Positions 33,599 through 42,460 of a DNA stretch of 64,000 bases are shown in pieces. The stretch is from Avidehalobacter sp964569265 (GTDB taxonomy: Bacteria > Bacillota > Dehalobacteriia > UBA4068 > UBA4997). A program made the position numbers and the translations under genes. The stretch covers positions 12,290 through 76,289 of the forward strand of contig CAZMTO010000005.1 in NCBI GenBank assembly GCA_964569265.1, given 5' to 3'. The notes under the pieces were generated by a model. The model had not been told where the DNA came from and ran no database searches. It saw only the letters and a list, made by a program, of their open reading frames with translations. The number at the start of each line of letters is the position of its first letter. Position 1 is the stretch's first letter.

Positions 33599-34825
33599 AT
33601 GCAGAAAATTCGGTTGGGCGTTATTTACGGCGGCCCGTCGGTAGAACACGAGATTGCGATAATTTCGGCAGTGCAGGCCATGGCGGCGGCAGATGCGGAA
33701 AAATATCAGGTGATACCGATATACATCAGTAAAGACGGCCTTTGGTATACCGGCGAGGAATTAAAGGATATGGCCGCTTATGCCGACCTTGCGGGCTTAA
33801 AAAGCCGCTGTAAGCGCGTGTATATGAAGGCAGACCGCGGCGCACATATGCTGATAGCCAAGGGCAAGGGCTTTTTTGCCAAAGATGAAGAAATTGCCCT
33901 TGATGTTATGCTGCCGGTTATGCACGGCGCACACGGCGAGGACGGCTGTTTGCAGGGCTTTTTAGAGCTGCTGAACATACCTTATGCGGGGCCGGGCGTG
34001 TTGGCGGCGGCTGTCGGTATGGATAAAATTATGATGAAGAACGTGCTGGCGGCCAATGGTTTGCCGGTGTTGCCGGGTGTGTGGTTTTGTGCCGAAGAAT
34101 GGTACGCCGGGCAGGCCGATACACTGGCTAAGGCCGAAGCCGAGCTGGGCTACCCGATGATAGTTAAACCGGCCAATTTGGGCAGCAGTGTGGGTATTGC
34201 GCGGGCTGCGGACAAAAATGCGCTGATAGCTGCCATTAACGAGGCGGCGGGCTTTAGCGGGCGCATATTGCTGGAGCCCTGCCTTGATGACCGGCGTGAA
34301 ATAAACTGTTCGGTGCTGGGCTACGGTGCCGACACTATGGCCAGCGTATGTGAAGAACCGCTGACGGACAACGCCTTTTTAACGTATCAGGATAAATATT
34401 TAAGCGGCGGAAAATCGGCTAAGGGCGGCAAGCTGGGCACCAAGGTTGGCGGCAGCAAGGCCGGCGGTGCCAAGGCCGGTATGGGCTCATCTAAGCGGCA
34501 GGTGCCGGCAGATATACCCACGGCAGCGGCGGCCGAAATACAGCGGCTGAGCAAGCGTGCATTTACCGCACTGGACGGCTGCGGTGTGGCGCGCATTGAT
34601 GTGATGATAGACAACCGCGACGATAAAATTTATATCAACGAAATAAATACCATTCCCGGGTCGTTGTCGTTTTATTTGTGGCAGGCCGATGGGCTTGATT
34701 TTGCAGCCCTGATAGATAAGCTGGTTGAGGCGGCCTTAAAGCGTCAACGGGCTAAGGATAAGCTTACTTTTTCTTACGACACCAATATTTTGGCCGGGTT
34801 TGCCAAAGGCGGCACCAAAGCCTGA
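33599..34825 (+). CDS. ddl: D-alanine--D-alanine ligase
   Basis: Joins two D-alanines for the peptidoglycan stem. The ATP-grasp protein is 408 residues, longer than most Ddl. It shows GVIYGGPSVEHEIA, MHGAHGEDGCLQGFLELL, GYPMIVKPANLGSSVGI and the metal/product site YINEINTIPGSLSF. The extra length is partly a Gly/Lys/Ser-rich stretch at residues 269-299, where the flexible omega loop sits. The ATG is preceded by AGGAGG. The gap before it (33517-33598) holds short direct repeats of GATAATAAGTG but no gene. It lies next to a MurF-like gene, so both D-Ala-D-Ala steps are together. Confidence 0.94.
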   Translation: MQKIRLGVIYGGPSVEHEIAIISAVQAMAAADAEKYQVIPIYISKDGLWYTGEELKDMAAYADLAGLKSRCKRVYMKADRGAHMLIAKGKGFFAKDEEIALDVMLPVMHGAHGEDGCLQGFLELLNIPYAGPGVLAAAVGMDKIMMKNVLAANGLPVLPGVWFCAEEWYAGQADTLAKAEAELGYPMIVKPANLGSSVGIARAADKNALIAAINEAAGFSGRILLEPCLDDRREINCSVLGYGADTMASVCEEPLTDNAFLTYQDKYLSGGKSAKGGKLGTKVGGSKAGGAKAGMGSSKRQVPADIPTAAAAEIQRLSKRAFTALDGCGVARIDVMIDNRDDKIYINEINTIPGSLSFYLWQADGLDFAALIDKLVEAALKRQRAKDKLTFSYDTNILAGFAKGGTKA

Positions 34826-34855
34826 AAACACGGCGGCGGCAGGGGGTGATACTGT

Positions 34856-35977
34856 TTGGGACTTATGCATTTGCTGGGGCTGCACAGCCTTTCTAAAATA
34901 GGTTCGGCGCGGCTGGCGGCCTTAATGGCATATTACGGCGATTATGAGGATGCATGGCTTAATTTTGATGAATGGCCGGGCGTTATCGGCAACACCGGCG
35001 GCGGGGTAGATTATGCTGCCCTGCGTCAGGAATGGCGGGCTATGGATTTGCCGCAGCTTTATGAAAAGTTTTTGCTGTCGGATGCCAAAGTAGTTACTAT
35101 GGATGACCCTATGTATCCGCGCCTGCTAAAGGATATTGCCGAACCGCCCTATGTGCTGTTTTATCGTGGAGAACTGCCCGGTGCCGATGCGCTGACGGTG
35201 GCTATAGTGGGTTCTCGCCGGGCAACTGCCTACGGCAAAGAGGCTGCGGCTTATTTTGCCCGTGGCTTAGCTGCGGCAGGGGCTTGGGTGGTAGGCGGTA
35301 TGGCGCGCGGCATAGACAGTGCGGCACATCAGGCGGCCATTGATGCCGGCGGCAAAACCGTGGGCGTGCTGGGCTGCGGTATAGATATTGTTTACCCGCC
35401 GGAAAACCGCACCCTTTATGCCGAAGCAGCGGCCAACGGCTGTATCATCAGTGAATACCCACTGGGTATGCGGCCGTTATCGCGCAATTTTCCGATGCGT
35501 AACCGGGTAATAAGCGGTTTAAGCCGCGCGGTGCTGGTGGTAGAAGCCGGTGCCAAAAGCGGTACGCAAATAACGGTAAATTATGCCGATGCCCAAAACC
35601 GCCGCATTTTTGCCGTACCCGGCAGTGTATTCAGCCCGGCCAGCACCGGTACCTTAGACCTTATAAAAACCGGCAAGGCAGAGCTGGCAGCGAGTGCCGG
35701 GGATATTTTGACAGAGCTTACCGAAGATATGGGGCGGAGCGTTACCGAGCCGTGTCAGTTGTTGTTTGAAATGCCGGCGATGGCGGCAAAACCCCTGCCG
35801 GAGAGTGAGCTTGAACGCAATATATTAGAATTTGTAACGGAACAGCGGCATTTTAACGATATCGCCCGTGAGCTTGATATAAATGCTGCTGAATTGGCCG
35901 GAACCCTTACGCTGATGGAATTAGGCGGGTTTATAAAGCGGTTGGACGGTCAATATTATATTAAAAGCCAAACCTGA
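34856..35977 (+). CDS. dprA: DNA processing protein DprA
   Basis: DprA loads RecA onto incoming single-stranded DNA in natural transformation. This 373-residue form has an N-terminal SAM-like helical part (LHSLSKIGSARLAALM), the Rossmann core (TVAIVGSRRATAYG, GGMARGIDSAAHQAAI, TVGVLGCGIDIVYPPEN, EYPLGMRPLSRNFPMRNRVI) and a C-terminal winged-helix-like domain (EFVTEQRHFNDIARELD). The TTG at 34856 has AGGGGGTGAT just upstream. It precedes topA, a common neighbour in Firmicutes. No other competence gene is in the window. Confidence 0.95.
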   Translation: MGLMHLLGLHSLSKIGSARLAALMAYYGDYEDAWLNFDEWPGVIGNTGGGVDYAALRQEWRAMDLPQLYEKFLLSDAKVVTMDDPMYPRLLKDIAEPPYVLFYRGELPGADALTVAIVGSRRATAYGKEAAAYFARGLAAAGAWVVGGMARGIDSAAHQAAIDAGGKTVGVLGCGIDIVYPPENRTLYAEAAANGCIISEYPLGMRPLSRNFPMRNRVISGLSRAVLVVEAGAKSGTQITVNYADAQNRRIFAVPGSVFSPASTGTLDLIKTGKAELAASAGDILTELTEDMGRSVTEPCQLLFEMPAMAAKPLPESELERNILEFVTEQRHFNDIARELDINAAELAGTLTLMELGGFIKRLDGQYYIKSQT

Positions 35978-36028
35978 TGTTTGGCTGCTGCGGTAAAAAA
36001 ATATTTATGTTTGAGGTGTATGATCATT

Positions 36029-38182
36029 ATGGGAAAAACTCTGGTTATTGTAGAGTCGCCGACCAAGGCTAAAACCATTGCCCGCTTTTTGGGCAGCAAT
36101 TATGTGGTAATGCCTTCTATGGGGCACGTGCGAGACCTGCCGAAAAGCACCCTGGGCGTTGATGTTGAGCAGAATTTTGAGCCGCATTATATTACCATAC
36201 GCGGCAAAGGCAACATTATTAAGGGATTAAAAGACGAAGCTAAAAAGGCTGACCGTGTTTTGCTGGCAAGCGACCCTGACCGCGAAGGTGAAATGATAGC
36301 GTATCATTTAAAGGGCTATTTGGATAATGTAAGTGAAAATTGCCGGGTGGAGTTCCACGAAATTACCAAGGATACCGTTAAAAAAGCGGTAAAGCACCCC
36401 CGCCCATTAGATATGGATAAAATTAAGGCTCAGCAGGCACGCCGCGTGTTAGACAGACTGGTGGGCTACAAGCTTTCTCCGCTGCTGTGGGTAAAAATTA
36501 AAAAAGGCCTGTCGGCCGGGCGCGTGCAGTCGGTGGCCATACGTATGATATGTGACCGTGAGGCGGAAATCAACGCCTTTCAGCCCGAAGAATACTGGAC
36601 GCTGGATGCCCTGCTGCAAACACCGGGCGGGCCGCTTAGCGCACAGCTTGTAAAAATTAACGACAAAAAAGCCAAAATAGACGACGAAGCTGCCGTAAAG
36701 CAGATTATGGCAGATTTGGCAGATAAAACCTATACCGTGGGGGATATTAACAAGCGCGAGCGCGCCAAAAACCCCGTGGCGCCGTTTACCACCAGCAGTA
36801 TGCAGCAGGAAGCCTACCGCAAGCACGGTATTTTGACAAAAAAAACCATGCAGCTTGCACAGCAGCTTTTTGAAGGTATTGAGCTGGGCAAGGCCGGTGT
36901 GCAGGGCCTTATAACCTATATGCGTACCGACTCGATGCGTGTATCGCCCGAGGCTGAGGCTGCTGCCCGTGATTTTATTAAGGAACAGTACGGCCCGGAA
37001 TATTTGCCGGACAAGCCGCGTGTTTATCACGGCAAGGGTAAAATTCAGGACGCCCACGAGGCTATACGCCCCACCGATGTAAACCGCAGACCGTCGGAAA
37101 TTAAACAGTATCTTACGCCGCAGCAATACAAGCTGTATAAGCTTATTTGGGAACGTTTTGTGGCCAGCCAGATGGCATCGGCAATTTTTGATACCACCAC
37201 GTTAGAGCTGCTGGCCGAACCTTACGTATTCCGCGCCAAAGGGTCGGTAATAAGGTTCCCGGGTTTTATGCAGGTGTATATAGAAGGCCGCGATGACGAG
37301 GGAGAAAAGGATGATCTGGCGCTGCTGCCGGAGCTGGAGCTGGGGACTTCTCTGCAATGCACAAAGTTAGACCCCAAACAGCACTTTACCCAGCCGCCGC
37401 CGCGCTACACCGATGCTATGCTGGTAAAAACCATGGAAGAAAACGGCATCGGCCGCCCCAGTACCTATGCGCCTATTGTAGATACTATTTTGGGCCGCGG
37501 CTATGTGGTGAGGGAAGATAAGCATTTTTATTCTACCGAGCTGGGCGCTGTGGTGGTAGATATGCTTAAGGAGAGTTTTCCGGATATTATTGATATTGAC
37601 TTTACGGCCAGCTTAGAGGCTAACCTTGACGAAGTGGAGCTGGGCAACCGCGAATGGGACAGCGTGGTGGCCGAGGTTTACGAGCCTTTTGCCAAGGAGT
37701 TGGCAGTTGCCGAAGAAGAACTGGAAAAAGTAAACCTTACCCCGGAATACAGCGGCGATAACTGCGAACTGTGCGGCAAGCCTATGGTATACAAGCTGGG
37801 GCGCTACGGCAAGTTTTTGGCCTGCTCCGGTTTTCCGGAATGTCATAATACCAAGGCTATTGTTATACCGGCAGGGGTAAAATGCCTGGCCTGCGGCGGT
37901 GATATTATTCAGCGTAAAAGCCGCGGCGGACGTATTTTTTACGGCTGCACCAATTATCCGGAATGTAAGTATGTATCGTGGGATAAACCGATAGAGGAAA
38001 AATGCCCGGTTTGCGGCACCCAAATGGCTGAAAAAAAGCAGCGTAACGGTGAAACCCACAAGCTTTGCCCCAACGCCGATTGCCCGACTAACCCCAAAAC
38101 CAAGCGTACCAAGGCTAAATCGGCAGATGCGGCAATGCAGCAGGCAGCTAAAAAAGCAGCCAAAAAAGTTAAAAAGCAGTAA
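36029..38182 (+). CDS. topA: DNA topoisomerase I
   Basis: Type IA topoisomerase relaxing negative supercoils, 717 residues. The TOPRIM domain has LVIVESPTKAKTIARFLG, and the acidic SDPDREGEM motif binds Mg2+. The catalytic Tyr297 is in GLITYMRTDS, and GIGRPSTYAPI follows. The C-terminus has three zinc-ribbon units (CELCGKPM...CSGFPEC; CLACGGD...CTNYPEC; CPVCGTQM...CPNADC) and a Lys/Ala-rich tail. Of two in-frame ATGs, 36029 is preferred: GAGGTG (36013-36018) is 10 nt upstream, versus 1 nt for 36020. Confidence 0.97.
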   Translation: MGKTLVIVESPTKAKTIARFLGSNYVVMPSMGHVRDLPKSTLGVDVEQNFEPHYITIRGKGNIIKGLKDEAKKADRVLLASDPDREGEMIAYHLKGYLDNVSENCRVEFHEITKDTVKKAVKHPRPLDMDKIKAQQARRVLDRLVGYKLSPLLWVKIKKGLSAGRVQSVAIRMICDREAEINAFQPEEYWTLDALLQTPGGPLSAQLVKINDKKAKIDDEAAVKQIMADLADKTYTVGDINKRERAKNPVAPFTTSSMQQEAYRKHGILTKKTMQLAQQLFEGIELGKAGVQGLITYMRTDSMRVSPEAEAAARDFIKEQYGPEYLPDKPRVYHGKGKIQDAHEAIRPTDVNRRPSEIKQYLTPQQYKLYKLIWERFVASQMASAIFDTTTLELLAEPYVFRAKGSVIRFPGFMQVYIEGRDDEGEKDDLALLPELELGTSLQCTKLDPKQHFTQPPPRYTDAMLVKTMEENGIGRPSTYAPIVDTILGRGYVVREDKHFYSTELGAVVVDMLKESFPDIIDIDFTASLEANLDEVELGNREWDSVVAEVYEPFAKELAVAEEELEKVNLTPEYSGDNCELCGKPMVYKLGRYGKFLACSGFPECHNTKAIVIPAGVKCLACGGDIIQRKSRGGRIFYGCTNYPECKYVSWDKPIEEKCPVCGTQMAEKKQRNGETHKLCPNADCPTNPKTKRTKAKSADAAMQQAAKKAAKKVKKQ

Positions 38183-38241
38183 ATATTTTTACAGATAATA
38201 TTTGGCAATTATTTTAAAATAAGGATATTTTATACAGATAT

Positions 38242-39576
38242 ATGAAGAAAATTAAAATTATCGGTGCCGGGCTTGCCGGGGCCGAAGCTGCCTGGCAGGC
38301 GGCTAAGCAGGGTGCCGATGTTACCCTGTTTGAAATGCGCCCGCATAATAACACGCCGGTACACAAAAGCAGCGATTTTGCCGAGCTTGTATGCAGTAAT
38401 TCTCTGCGGGCGGCAGGTGTTACCAATGCGGTGGGCCTGCTTAAAGAAGAAATGCGCCGTCAGGGGTCGCTGATAATGCAATGCGCCGATGCTACACGGG
38501 TGCCGGCCGGCGGGGCGCTGGCGGTAGACCGCGAGGGTTTTGCCCGTATGGTGACGGAAAAACTGTCGGCTATGGCCAATGTGCAGATATGCCGGCGGGA
38601 GATTCTGCAGCTTGATGAGCTGCTGGACGAAGAATCGATAGTGATAGTGGCTGCCGGCCCGCTGATGAGTGAGGCGCTGGCTGCTGACCTGCAAAGCCGT
38701 TTGGGGGCAAGCTACCTGCATTTTCACGATGCTGTGGCGCCGATTGTAGACGGCAGCACCGTTGATATGACCAAAGCCTATTGGGCATCGCGCTGGGGCA
38801 AGGGAGAAAGCGAGCAGGGAGATTATATAAACTGCCCGTTTACCCGCGACGAATACCTGCATTTTTACAGTGAGCTTATAGCGGCTGAACGTGTGCCCCT
38901 GCACGATTTTGAAACAGAAAAAGATTTTGAAGGCTGTATGCCGATAGAAAGTATGGCACGCCGCGGCGAAGATACCATACGTTTTGGCCCTATGAAGCCG
39001 GTTGGCCTGCCCAACCCCCACGATGAAGGGCGCGAAGCTTATGCTGTGGTGCAGCTTAGGCAGGATAACGCCGCTGGTAGTATGTTTAATCTGGTGGGGT
39101 TTCAAACGCGGCTTACCTGGGGTGAACAAAAGCGGGTGTTTCGGCTGATACCCGGCCTGCAAAATGCCGAATTTTTGCGCTACGGCGTTATGCACCGCAA
39201 CACCTTTATAAATTCACCGCAGTTGCTTAATGCCGATTTAAGCCTTGCGGCGGATAAACGCATATATTTTGCCGGGCAGATAACCGGTGTGGAAGGTTAT
39301 GTGGAAAGTGCGGCCTGTGGGCTGGCGGCCGGTTATAACGCTGCCATGGCGGCAGTTGGGCAGCAGCCGTTTATCTGGAGCGGCGAAACGGCCCTTGGCG
39401 GTTTGCTGCGGCATTTGCAAACCCCTGCTGCCGATTTTCAGCCGATGAACGTTACCTTTGGGCTTATAGACCCACTGGGCTACAAGGTGCGTGGTAAGCA
39501 GGCCAAACAGCTTAAAAATACCAAAATTGCCGAACGTGCCCTGGCGTGGTTAGATGAAAACAGCCCGTTGGTGTAG
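38242..39576 (+). CDS. trmFO: Folate-dependent tRNA (uracil-54-C5) methyltransferase TrmFO
   Basis: A 444-residue flavoprotein that makes m5U54 in tRNA with methylenetetrahydrofolate and FADH2. The FAD loop IIGAGLAGAEAAWQ opens the protein. ELVCSNSLR contains the conserved Cys; ALAVDREGFA, PIVDGSTVDM and the second nucleotide segment GQITGVEGYVESAACGL are also typical. It sits between topA and hslV, as in many Firmicutes, though xerC is missing between trmFO and hslV. The ribosome-binding site (AAGGA, ~16 nt upstream) is weak. Confidence 0.96.
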   Translation: MKKIKIIGAGLAGAEAAWQAAKQGADVTLFEMRPHNNTPVHKSSDFAELVCSNSLRAAGVTNAVGLLKEEMRRQGSLIMQCADATRVPAGGALAVDREGFARMVTEKLSAMANVQICRREILQLDELLDEESIVIVAAGPLMSEALAADLQSRLGASYLHFHDAVAPIVDGSTVDMTKAYWASRWGKGESEQGDYINCPFTRDEYLHFYSELIAAERVPLHDFETEKDFEGCMPIESMARRGEDTIRFGPMKPVGLPNPHDEGREAYAVVQLRQDNAAGSMFNLVGFQTRLTWGEQKRVFRLIPGLQNAEFLRYGVMHRNTFINSPQLLNADLSLAADKRIYFAGQITGVEGYVESAACGLAAGYNAAMAAVGQQPFIWSGETALGGLLRHLQTPAADFQPMNVTFGLIDPLGYKVRGKQAKQLKNTKIAERALAWLDENSPLV

Positions 39577-39603
39577 GTTTTGATAATAAGGAGGTAAATT
39601 GAT

Positions 39604-40140
39604 ATGGTAGAATTGCGCGGTACAACAATTTGCGGCATAAAGCGCAACGGTAAGGTGGCCGTGGCCGGAGACGGTCAGGTGACACTGGGACAAAGCATAG
39701 TGATGAAAAACGGCGCCAAAAAAGTAAGGCGTTTATATAAAAATCAGGTGGTTATCGGGTTTGCCGGTTCGGTGGCCGATGCCTTTACCCTGAGCGAAAA
39801 ATTTGAGGGCTATTTAGAGGAGTTTCACGGTAATTTAACACGGGCGGCGGTATCTTTGGCCAAAGAATGGCGCACCGACAAGGTTTTGCGTAATTTAGAG
39901 GCGATGATGGTGGTGGCCGGCGGCGAAGATCTGCTGATACTTTCGGGTAACGGCGAGGTTATTGAGCCGGATGACGGTATTGCGGCCATTGGCAGCGGCG
40001 GTGCTTATGCTTTGGCGGCGGCCCGTGCCATGATACGCCATACTGATCTTTCGGCAGCCGAGGTTGCGCGGCAGGCTATTGATATTGCATCGGATATTTG
40101 TGTATTTACCAATAAAAACATTATTGTAGAGGAGGCGTAA
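39604..40140 (+). CDS. hslV: ATP-dependent protease peptidase subunit HslV
   Basis: A proteasome-like threonine peptidase of 178 residues that works with the HslU unfoldase. After a short leader (MVELRG) the mature N-terminus is Thr7 in TTICGIKRNGKVAVAGDGQV. The Ser-Gly-rich AAIGSGGAYALAAARAM and the C-terminal DICVFTNKNI are standard. AGGAGG lies ~10 nt upstream. It is 2 nt from hslU and surely co-translated. Confidence 0.97.
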   Translation: MVELRGTTICGIKRNGKVAVAGDGQVTLGQSIVMKNGAKKVRRLYKNQVVIGFAGSVADAFTLSEKFEGYLEEFHGNLTRAAVSLAKEWRTDKVLRNLEAMMVVAGGEDLLILSGNGEVIEPDDGIAAIGSGGAYALAAARAMIRHTDLSAAEVARQAIDIASDICVFTNKNIIVEEA

Positions 40141-40142
40141 AA

Positions 40143-41516
40143 ATGTTTGAGTTAACCCCCAGACAAATTGTTGCCGAGCTGGATAAATATATTATCGGGC
40201 AGCTTGCAGCCAAAAAAAGTGTGGCGGTGGCCCTGCGTAACCGGTATCGCCGTAAAATGCTGGGCGCGGCTATTCAGGATGAAATTATGCCCAAAAATAT
40301 TTTAATGATTGGGCCGACGGGTGTGGGCAAAACCGAAATTGCCCGCCGTTTGGCCAAGCTGGTGCGCGCGCCGTTTATTAAGGTGGAAGCCACCAAGTAT
40401 ACCGAGGTTGGCTACGTTGGCCGCGATGTTGAGGGTATTATCCGCGATTTGACCGAAACTGCCGTGCGTATGGTAAAAGCCGAACAGATGGAAAAGGTAC
40501 GTTCTCAGGGCGAAGCTGCCGCCGAGGAGCGCCTGCTGGAGCTGTTGGCACCCACCAAACGTGAGCGCAAGGTAAAAAACCCGATGGAGATGTTTTTCGG
40601 CAATACCGAGCCTGAGCAGCCTACCGAAGAAGACCGTCAGTATCTTGAGGATAACAAGGCCCGCCGCGAACAGGTGCGCCGTATGCTGGCCATGGGAGAA
40701 ATGGAAGATCATCTGGTGGAAATTGAGGTGGAGGAACAGCCGCCGATGCAGCCCGGTTCTATGGACGAAATGGGCATAAACCTGCAGGATATGCTGGGCA
40801 ATATAATGCCGAAAAAAACGCATAAGCGCAAGCTGGCCGTAAGCGAAGCCCGCAAAATTTTAACGCAGGAAGAATGTGCCAAGCTGGTGGATATGGACGA
40901 TGTTACCAGTATGGCGATTGAACGCGCCGAGCAAAGCGGTATTGTGTTTATTGACGAAATTGACAAAATTACCGGGCGCGGCAATTCTACGGCTGATGTG
41001 GCGCGTGACGGTGTGCAGCGTGATATTTTGCCGATAGTTGAGGGCAGCACCGTAATGACCAAGTATGGGCAGGTAAAAACCGATTTTATTCTGTTTATTG
41101 CGGCGGGTGCGTTTTCTATGAGCAAACCGTCGGACTTGATACCGGAGTTGCAGGGGCGTTTTCCCATCCGCGTGGAGCTTGACAGTCTGACTCAGGACGA
41201 TTTTAAGCGTATTTTGTCCGAACCGCAAAATTCTCTGGTAAAACAGTACGAAGCCCTGTTGCAGGCCGACGGTGTGGAAATTAAGTTTGATGAAAGCGGC
41301 ATAGATGCACTGGCCGAATTTTCTTATCAGGTTAACACCACTACCGAAGATATTGGCGCGCGCCGCCTGCATACCGTGCTGGAAAAGGTGCTGGAGGATC
41401 TGCTGTTTATTGCCCCCGATGCCTCGCTGGACAAGGTGATAATTGACCGGCCTTATGTAGAAAACAAGCTTTCGGCCTTGGCAGAAAACGAAGATTTGAG
41501 CAGATATATTTTGTAA
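40143..41516 (+). CDS. hslU: ATP-dependent protease ATPase subunit HslU
   Basis: AAA+ unfoldase of the HslUV protease, 457 residues. The N-terminal LTPRQIVAELDKYIIGQ is followed by Walker A IGPTGVGKTEIARRLAKL, the pore motif KYTEVGYVGRDVE, an acidic I-domain (~110-235), Walker B IVFIDEIDKI and the sensor/Arg-finger region LQGRFPIRVEL. The C-terminus ends in SRYIL, the residue type that docks into HslV. In many Firmicutes codY follows; here a lipoprotein gene does. Confidence 0.97.
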   Translation: MFELTPRQIVAELDKYIIGQLAAKKSVAVALRNRYRRKMLGAAIQDEIMPKNILMIGPTGVGKTEIARRLAKLVRAPFIKVEATKYTEVGYVGRDVEGIIRDLTETAVRMVKAEQMEKVRSQGEAAAEERLLELLAPTKRERKVKNPMEMFFGNTEPEQPTEEDRQYLEDNKARREQVRRMLAMGEMEDHLVEIEVEEQPPMQPGSMDEMGINLQDMLGNIMPKKTHKRKLAVSEARKILTQEECAKLVDMDDVTSMAIERAEQSGIVFIDEIDKITGRGNSTADVARDGVQRDILPIVEGSTVMTKYGQVKTDFILFIAAGAFSMSKPSDLIPELQGRFPIRVELDSLTQDDFKRILSEPQNSLVKQYEALLQADGVEIKFDESGIDALAEFSYQVNTTTEDIGARRLHTVLEKVLEDLLFIAPDASLDKVIIDRPYVENKLSALAENEDLSRYIL

Positions 41517-41525
41517 CAGCGCAAG

Positions 41526-41551
41526 TGGCGGATTTAAATGGCGGATTTAAA
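41526..41551 (+). repeat. 13-bp tandem duplication before the lipoprotein gene
   Basis: TGGCGGATTTAAA occurs twice head to tail (41526-41538 and 41539-41551), directly before the AGGAGG of the next gene. Confidence 0.85.
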
Positions 41552-41561
41552 GGAGGACGTT

Positions 41562-42272
41562 ATGCAAAAATCACATAAAATTTTGGCGGTCTGTGCAATG
41601 CTGGCTGTAACGCTGGCGGCCCTGTGCGGCTGTGGCGGCACACAGCAGCAGCAGGCAACAAGCTATTTGGCCCTTACGGATTGGCAGACGGTGGCCGATA
41701 CCGACGGTTTGGAGCTTATTTTGGATGAGGTGCAAAACGGCTGCATCGTGCAGGTGCCGCAGTTTGCAAACGTTGACGATAACGCCGAACTGGCGGCAAT
41801 AAACGCACGCTTGCAGGCTAAAGCAAACGAATACAAGCTGGCTGATGGTATGACGAGCGAATTGGTGCCGCTGGTTATGGATACCGACAGCTACCTGAGT
41901 GTGGTGCTGTACGAAGCTGAAGAACCTGCCTATGGTACCGATGGCGCTGCCACTGCTTATGTTTGGAACAAAATAACTAAGGGTGAGGTTGATGAAGCAC
42001 TGGCGTGGTCGATGGGCGGCGGCGGTGACGATAACCTGGACAAAGCCTTAAAGGAATACTGCACCAACGAGCTTGCTGCCGACGGTGTGGAGTATAAATG
42101 GGTAAGCTACGAGCCGGCGGCATATTTTGTCGACAGTGACAGCCAAACCGTGCTGATAATTAATGCCCTGATAAAAACCGCTAACGGCGAGGCCGACCCG
42201 TGGCACTATCTGCTTAAATATAAGGGCGGCCACATTACCGGCCGGCTTACAGACGACTTTAAAACCAAATAA
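41562..42272 (+). CDS. Putative lipoprotein of unknown function
   Basis: A 236-residue exported protein. The N-terminus has Lys/His, a hydrophobic core (ILAVCAMLAVTLAAL) and a lipobox-like LCGC, so it is likely a lipoprotein attached at Cys ~25. The mature part begins with a Gln-rich linker and then a mixed alpha/beta region (LTDWQTVADTDGLELILDEV, ADPWHYLLKYKGGHITG) that I cannot place in a family; a DUF3298-like fold is possible but not shown. The ATG at 41562 follows AGGAGG at 6 nt; an earlier in-frame ATG at 41538 lies inside the tandem repeat. A terminator follows, so it ends the hslVU transcript or stands alone. Confidence 0.75.
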   Translation: MQKSHKILAVCAMLAVTLAALCGCGGTQQQQATSYLALTDWQTVADTDGLELILDEVQNGCIVQVPQFANVDDNAELAAINARLQAKANEYKLADGMTSELVPLVMDTDSYLSVVLYEAEEPAYGTDGAATAYVWNKITKGEVDEALAWSMGGGGDDNLDKALKEYCTNELAADGVEYKWVSYEPAAYFVDSDSQTVLIINALIKTANGEADPWHYLLKYKGGHITGRLTDDFKTK

Positions 42273-42277
42273 TATAT

Positions 42278-42325
42278 AAAAAGCTGCATCTAAAGCAAAA
42301 AAACACTTGCGGTGCAGCTTTTTTT
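42278..42325 (+). terminator. Rho-independent terminator after the lipoprotein gene
   Basis: AAAAAGCTGCA (42278-42288) pairs with TGCAGCTTTTT (42313-42323), with T continuing to 42325. The -35 of the rpsB promoter lies within the loop and 3' arm boundary. Confidence 0.92.
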
Positions 42326-42335
42326 GTGGTATAAT
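42307..42335 (+). promoter_or_regulatory. Promoter for rpsB
   Basis: TTGCGG (42307-42312), 17-nt spacer, TATAAT (42330-42335) with TG at 42327-42328 as extended -10. It overlaps the preceding terminator. Confidence 0.75.
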
Positions 42336-42358
42336 AGCAAACGGCTTAAAAATAATCA

Positions 42359-42432
42359 CGGCGGAGGATGAGCCGCGCCGGTGCCCAAAACCTTGGGTGC
42401 NNNNNNNNNNTGCGCAGCTTTAGAGCCCGCCG
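42359..42432 (+). promoter_or_regulatory. Structured rpsB leader, possible r-protein S2 autoregulatory element
   Basis: The ~120-nt leader can fold: CGGCGG (42359-42364) with CCGCCG (42427-42432) as a closing stem, and an inner hairpin 42381-42388 with 42393-42400 around an AACC loop. A run of ten N (42401-42410) interrupts it, so the true length and second inner stem are unknown. By analogy with S2 leaders in other bacteria it could bind ribosomal protein S2. Confidence 0.45.
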
Positions 42433-42460
42433 GAGGCTAAACAAAAGGAGGAAAAATAAA

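Noticed and set aside
38230..39195. A 321-codon open frame on the - strand
   Set aside because: It is antisense to trmFO and has the same shadow composition. No supporting signals.
42368..42460. N-terminal extension of rpsB beginning at 42368
   Set aside because: It runs through ten N, and the ATG at 42461 has a proper ribosome-binding site and the conserved S2 N-terminus.
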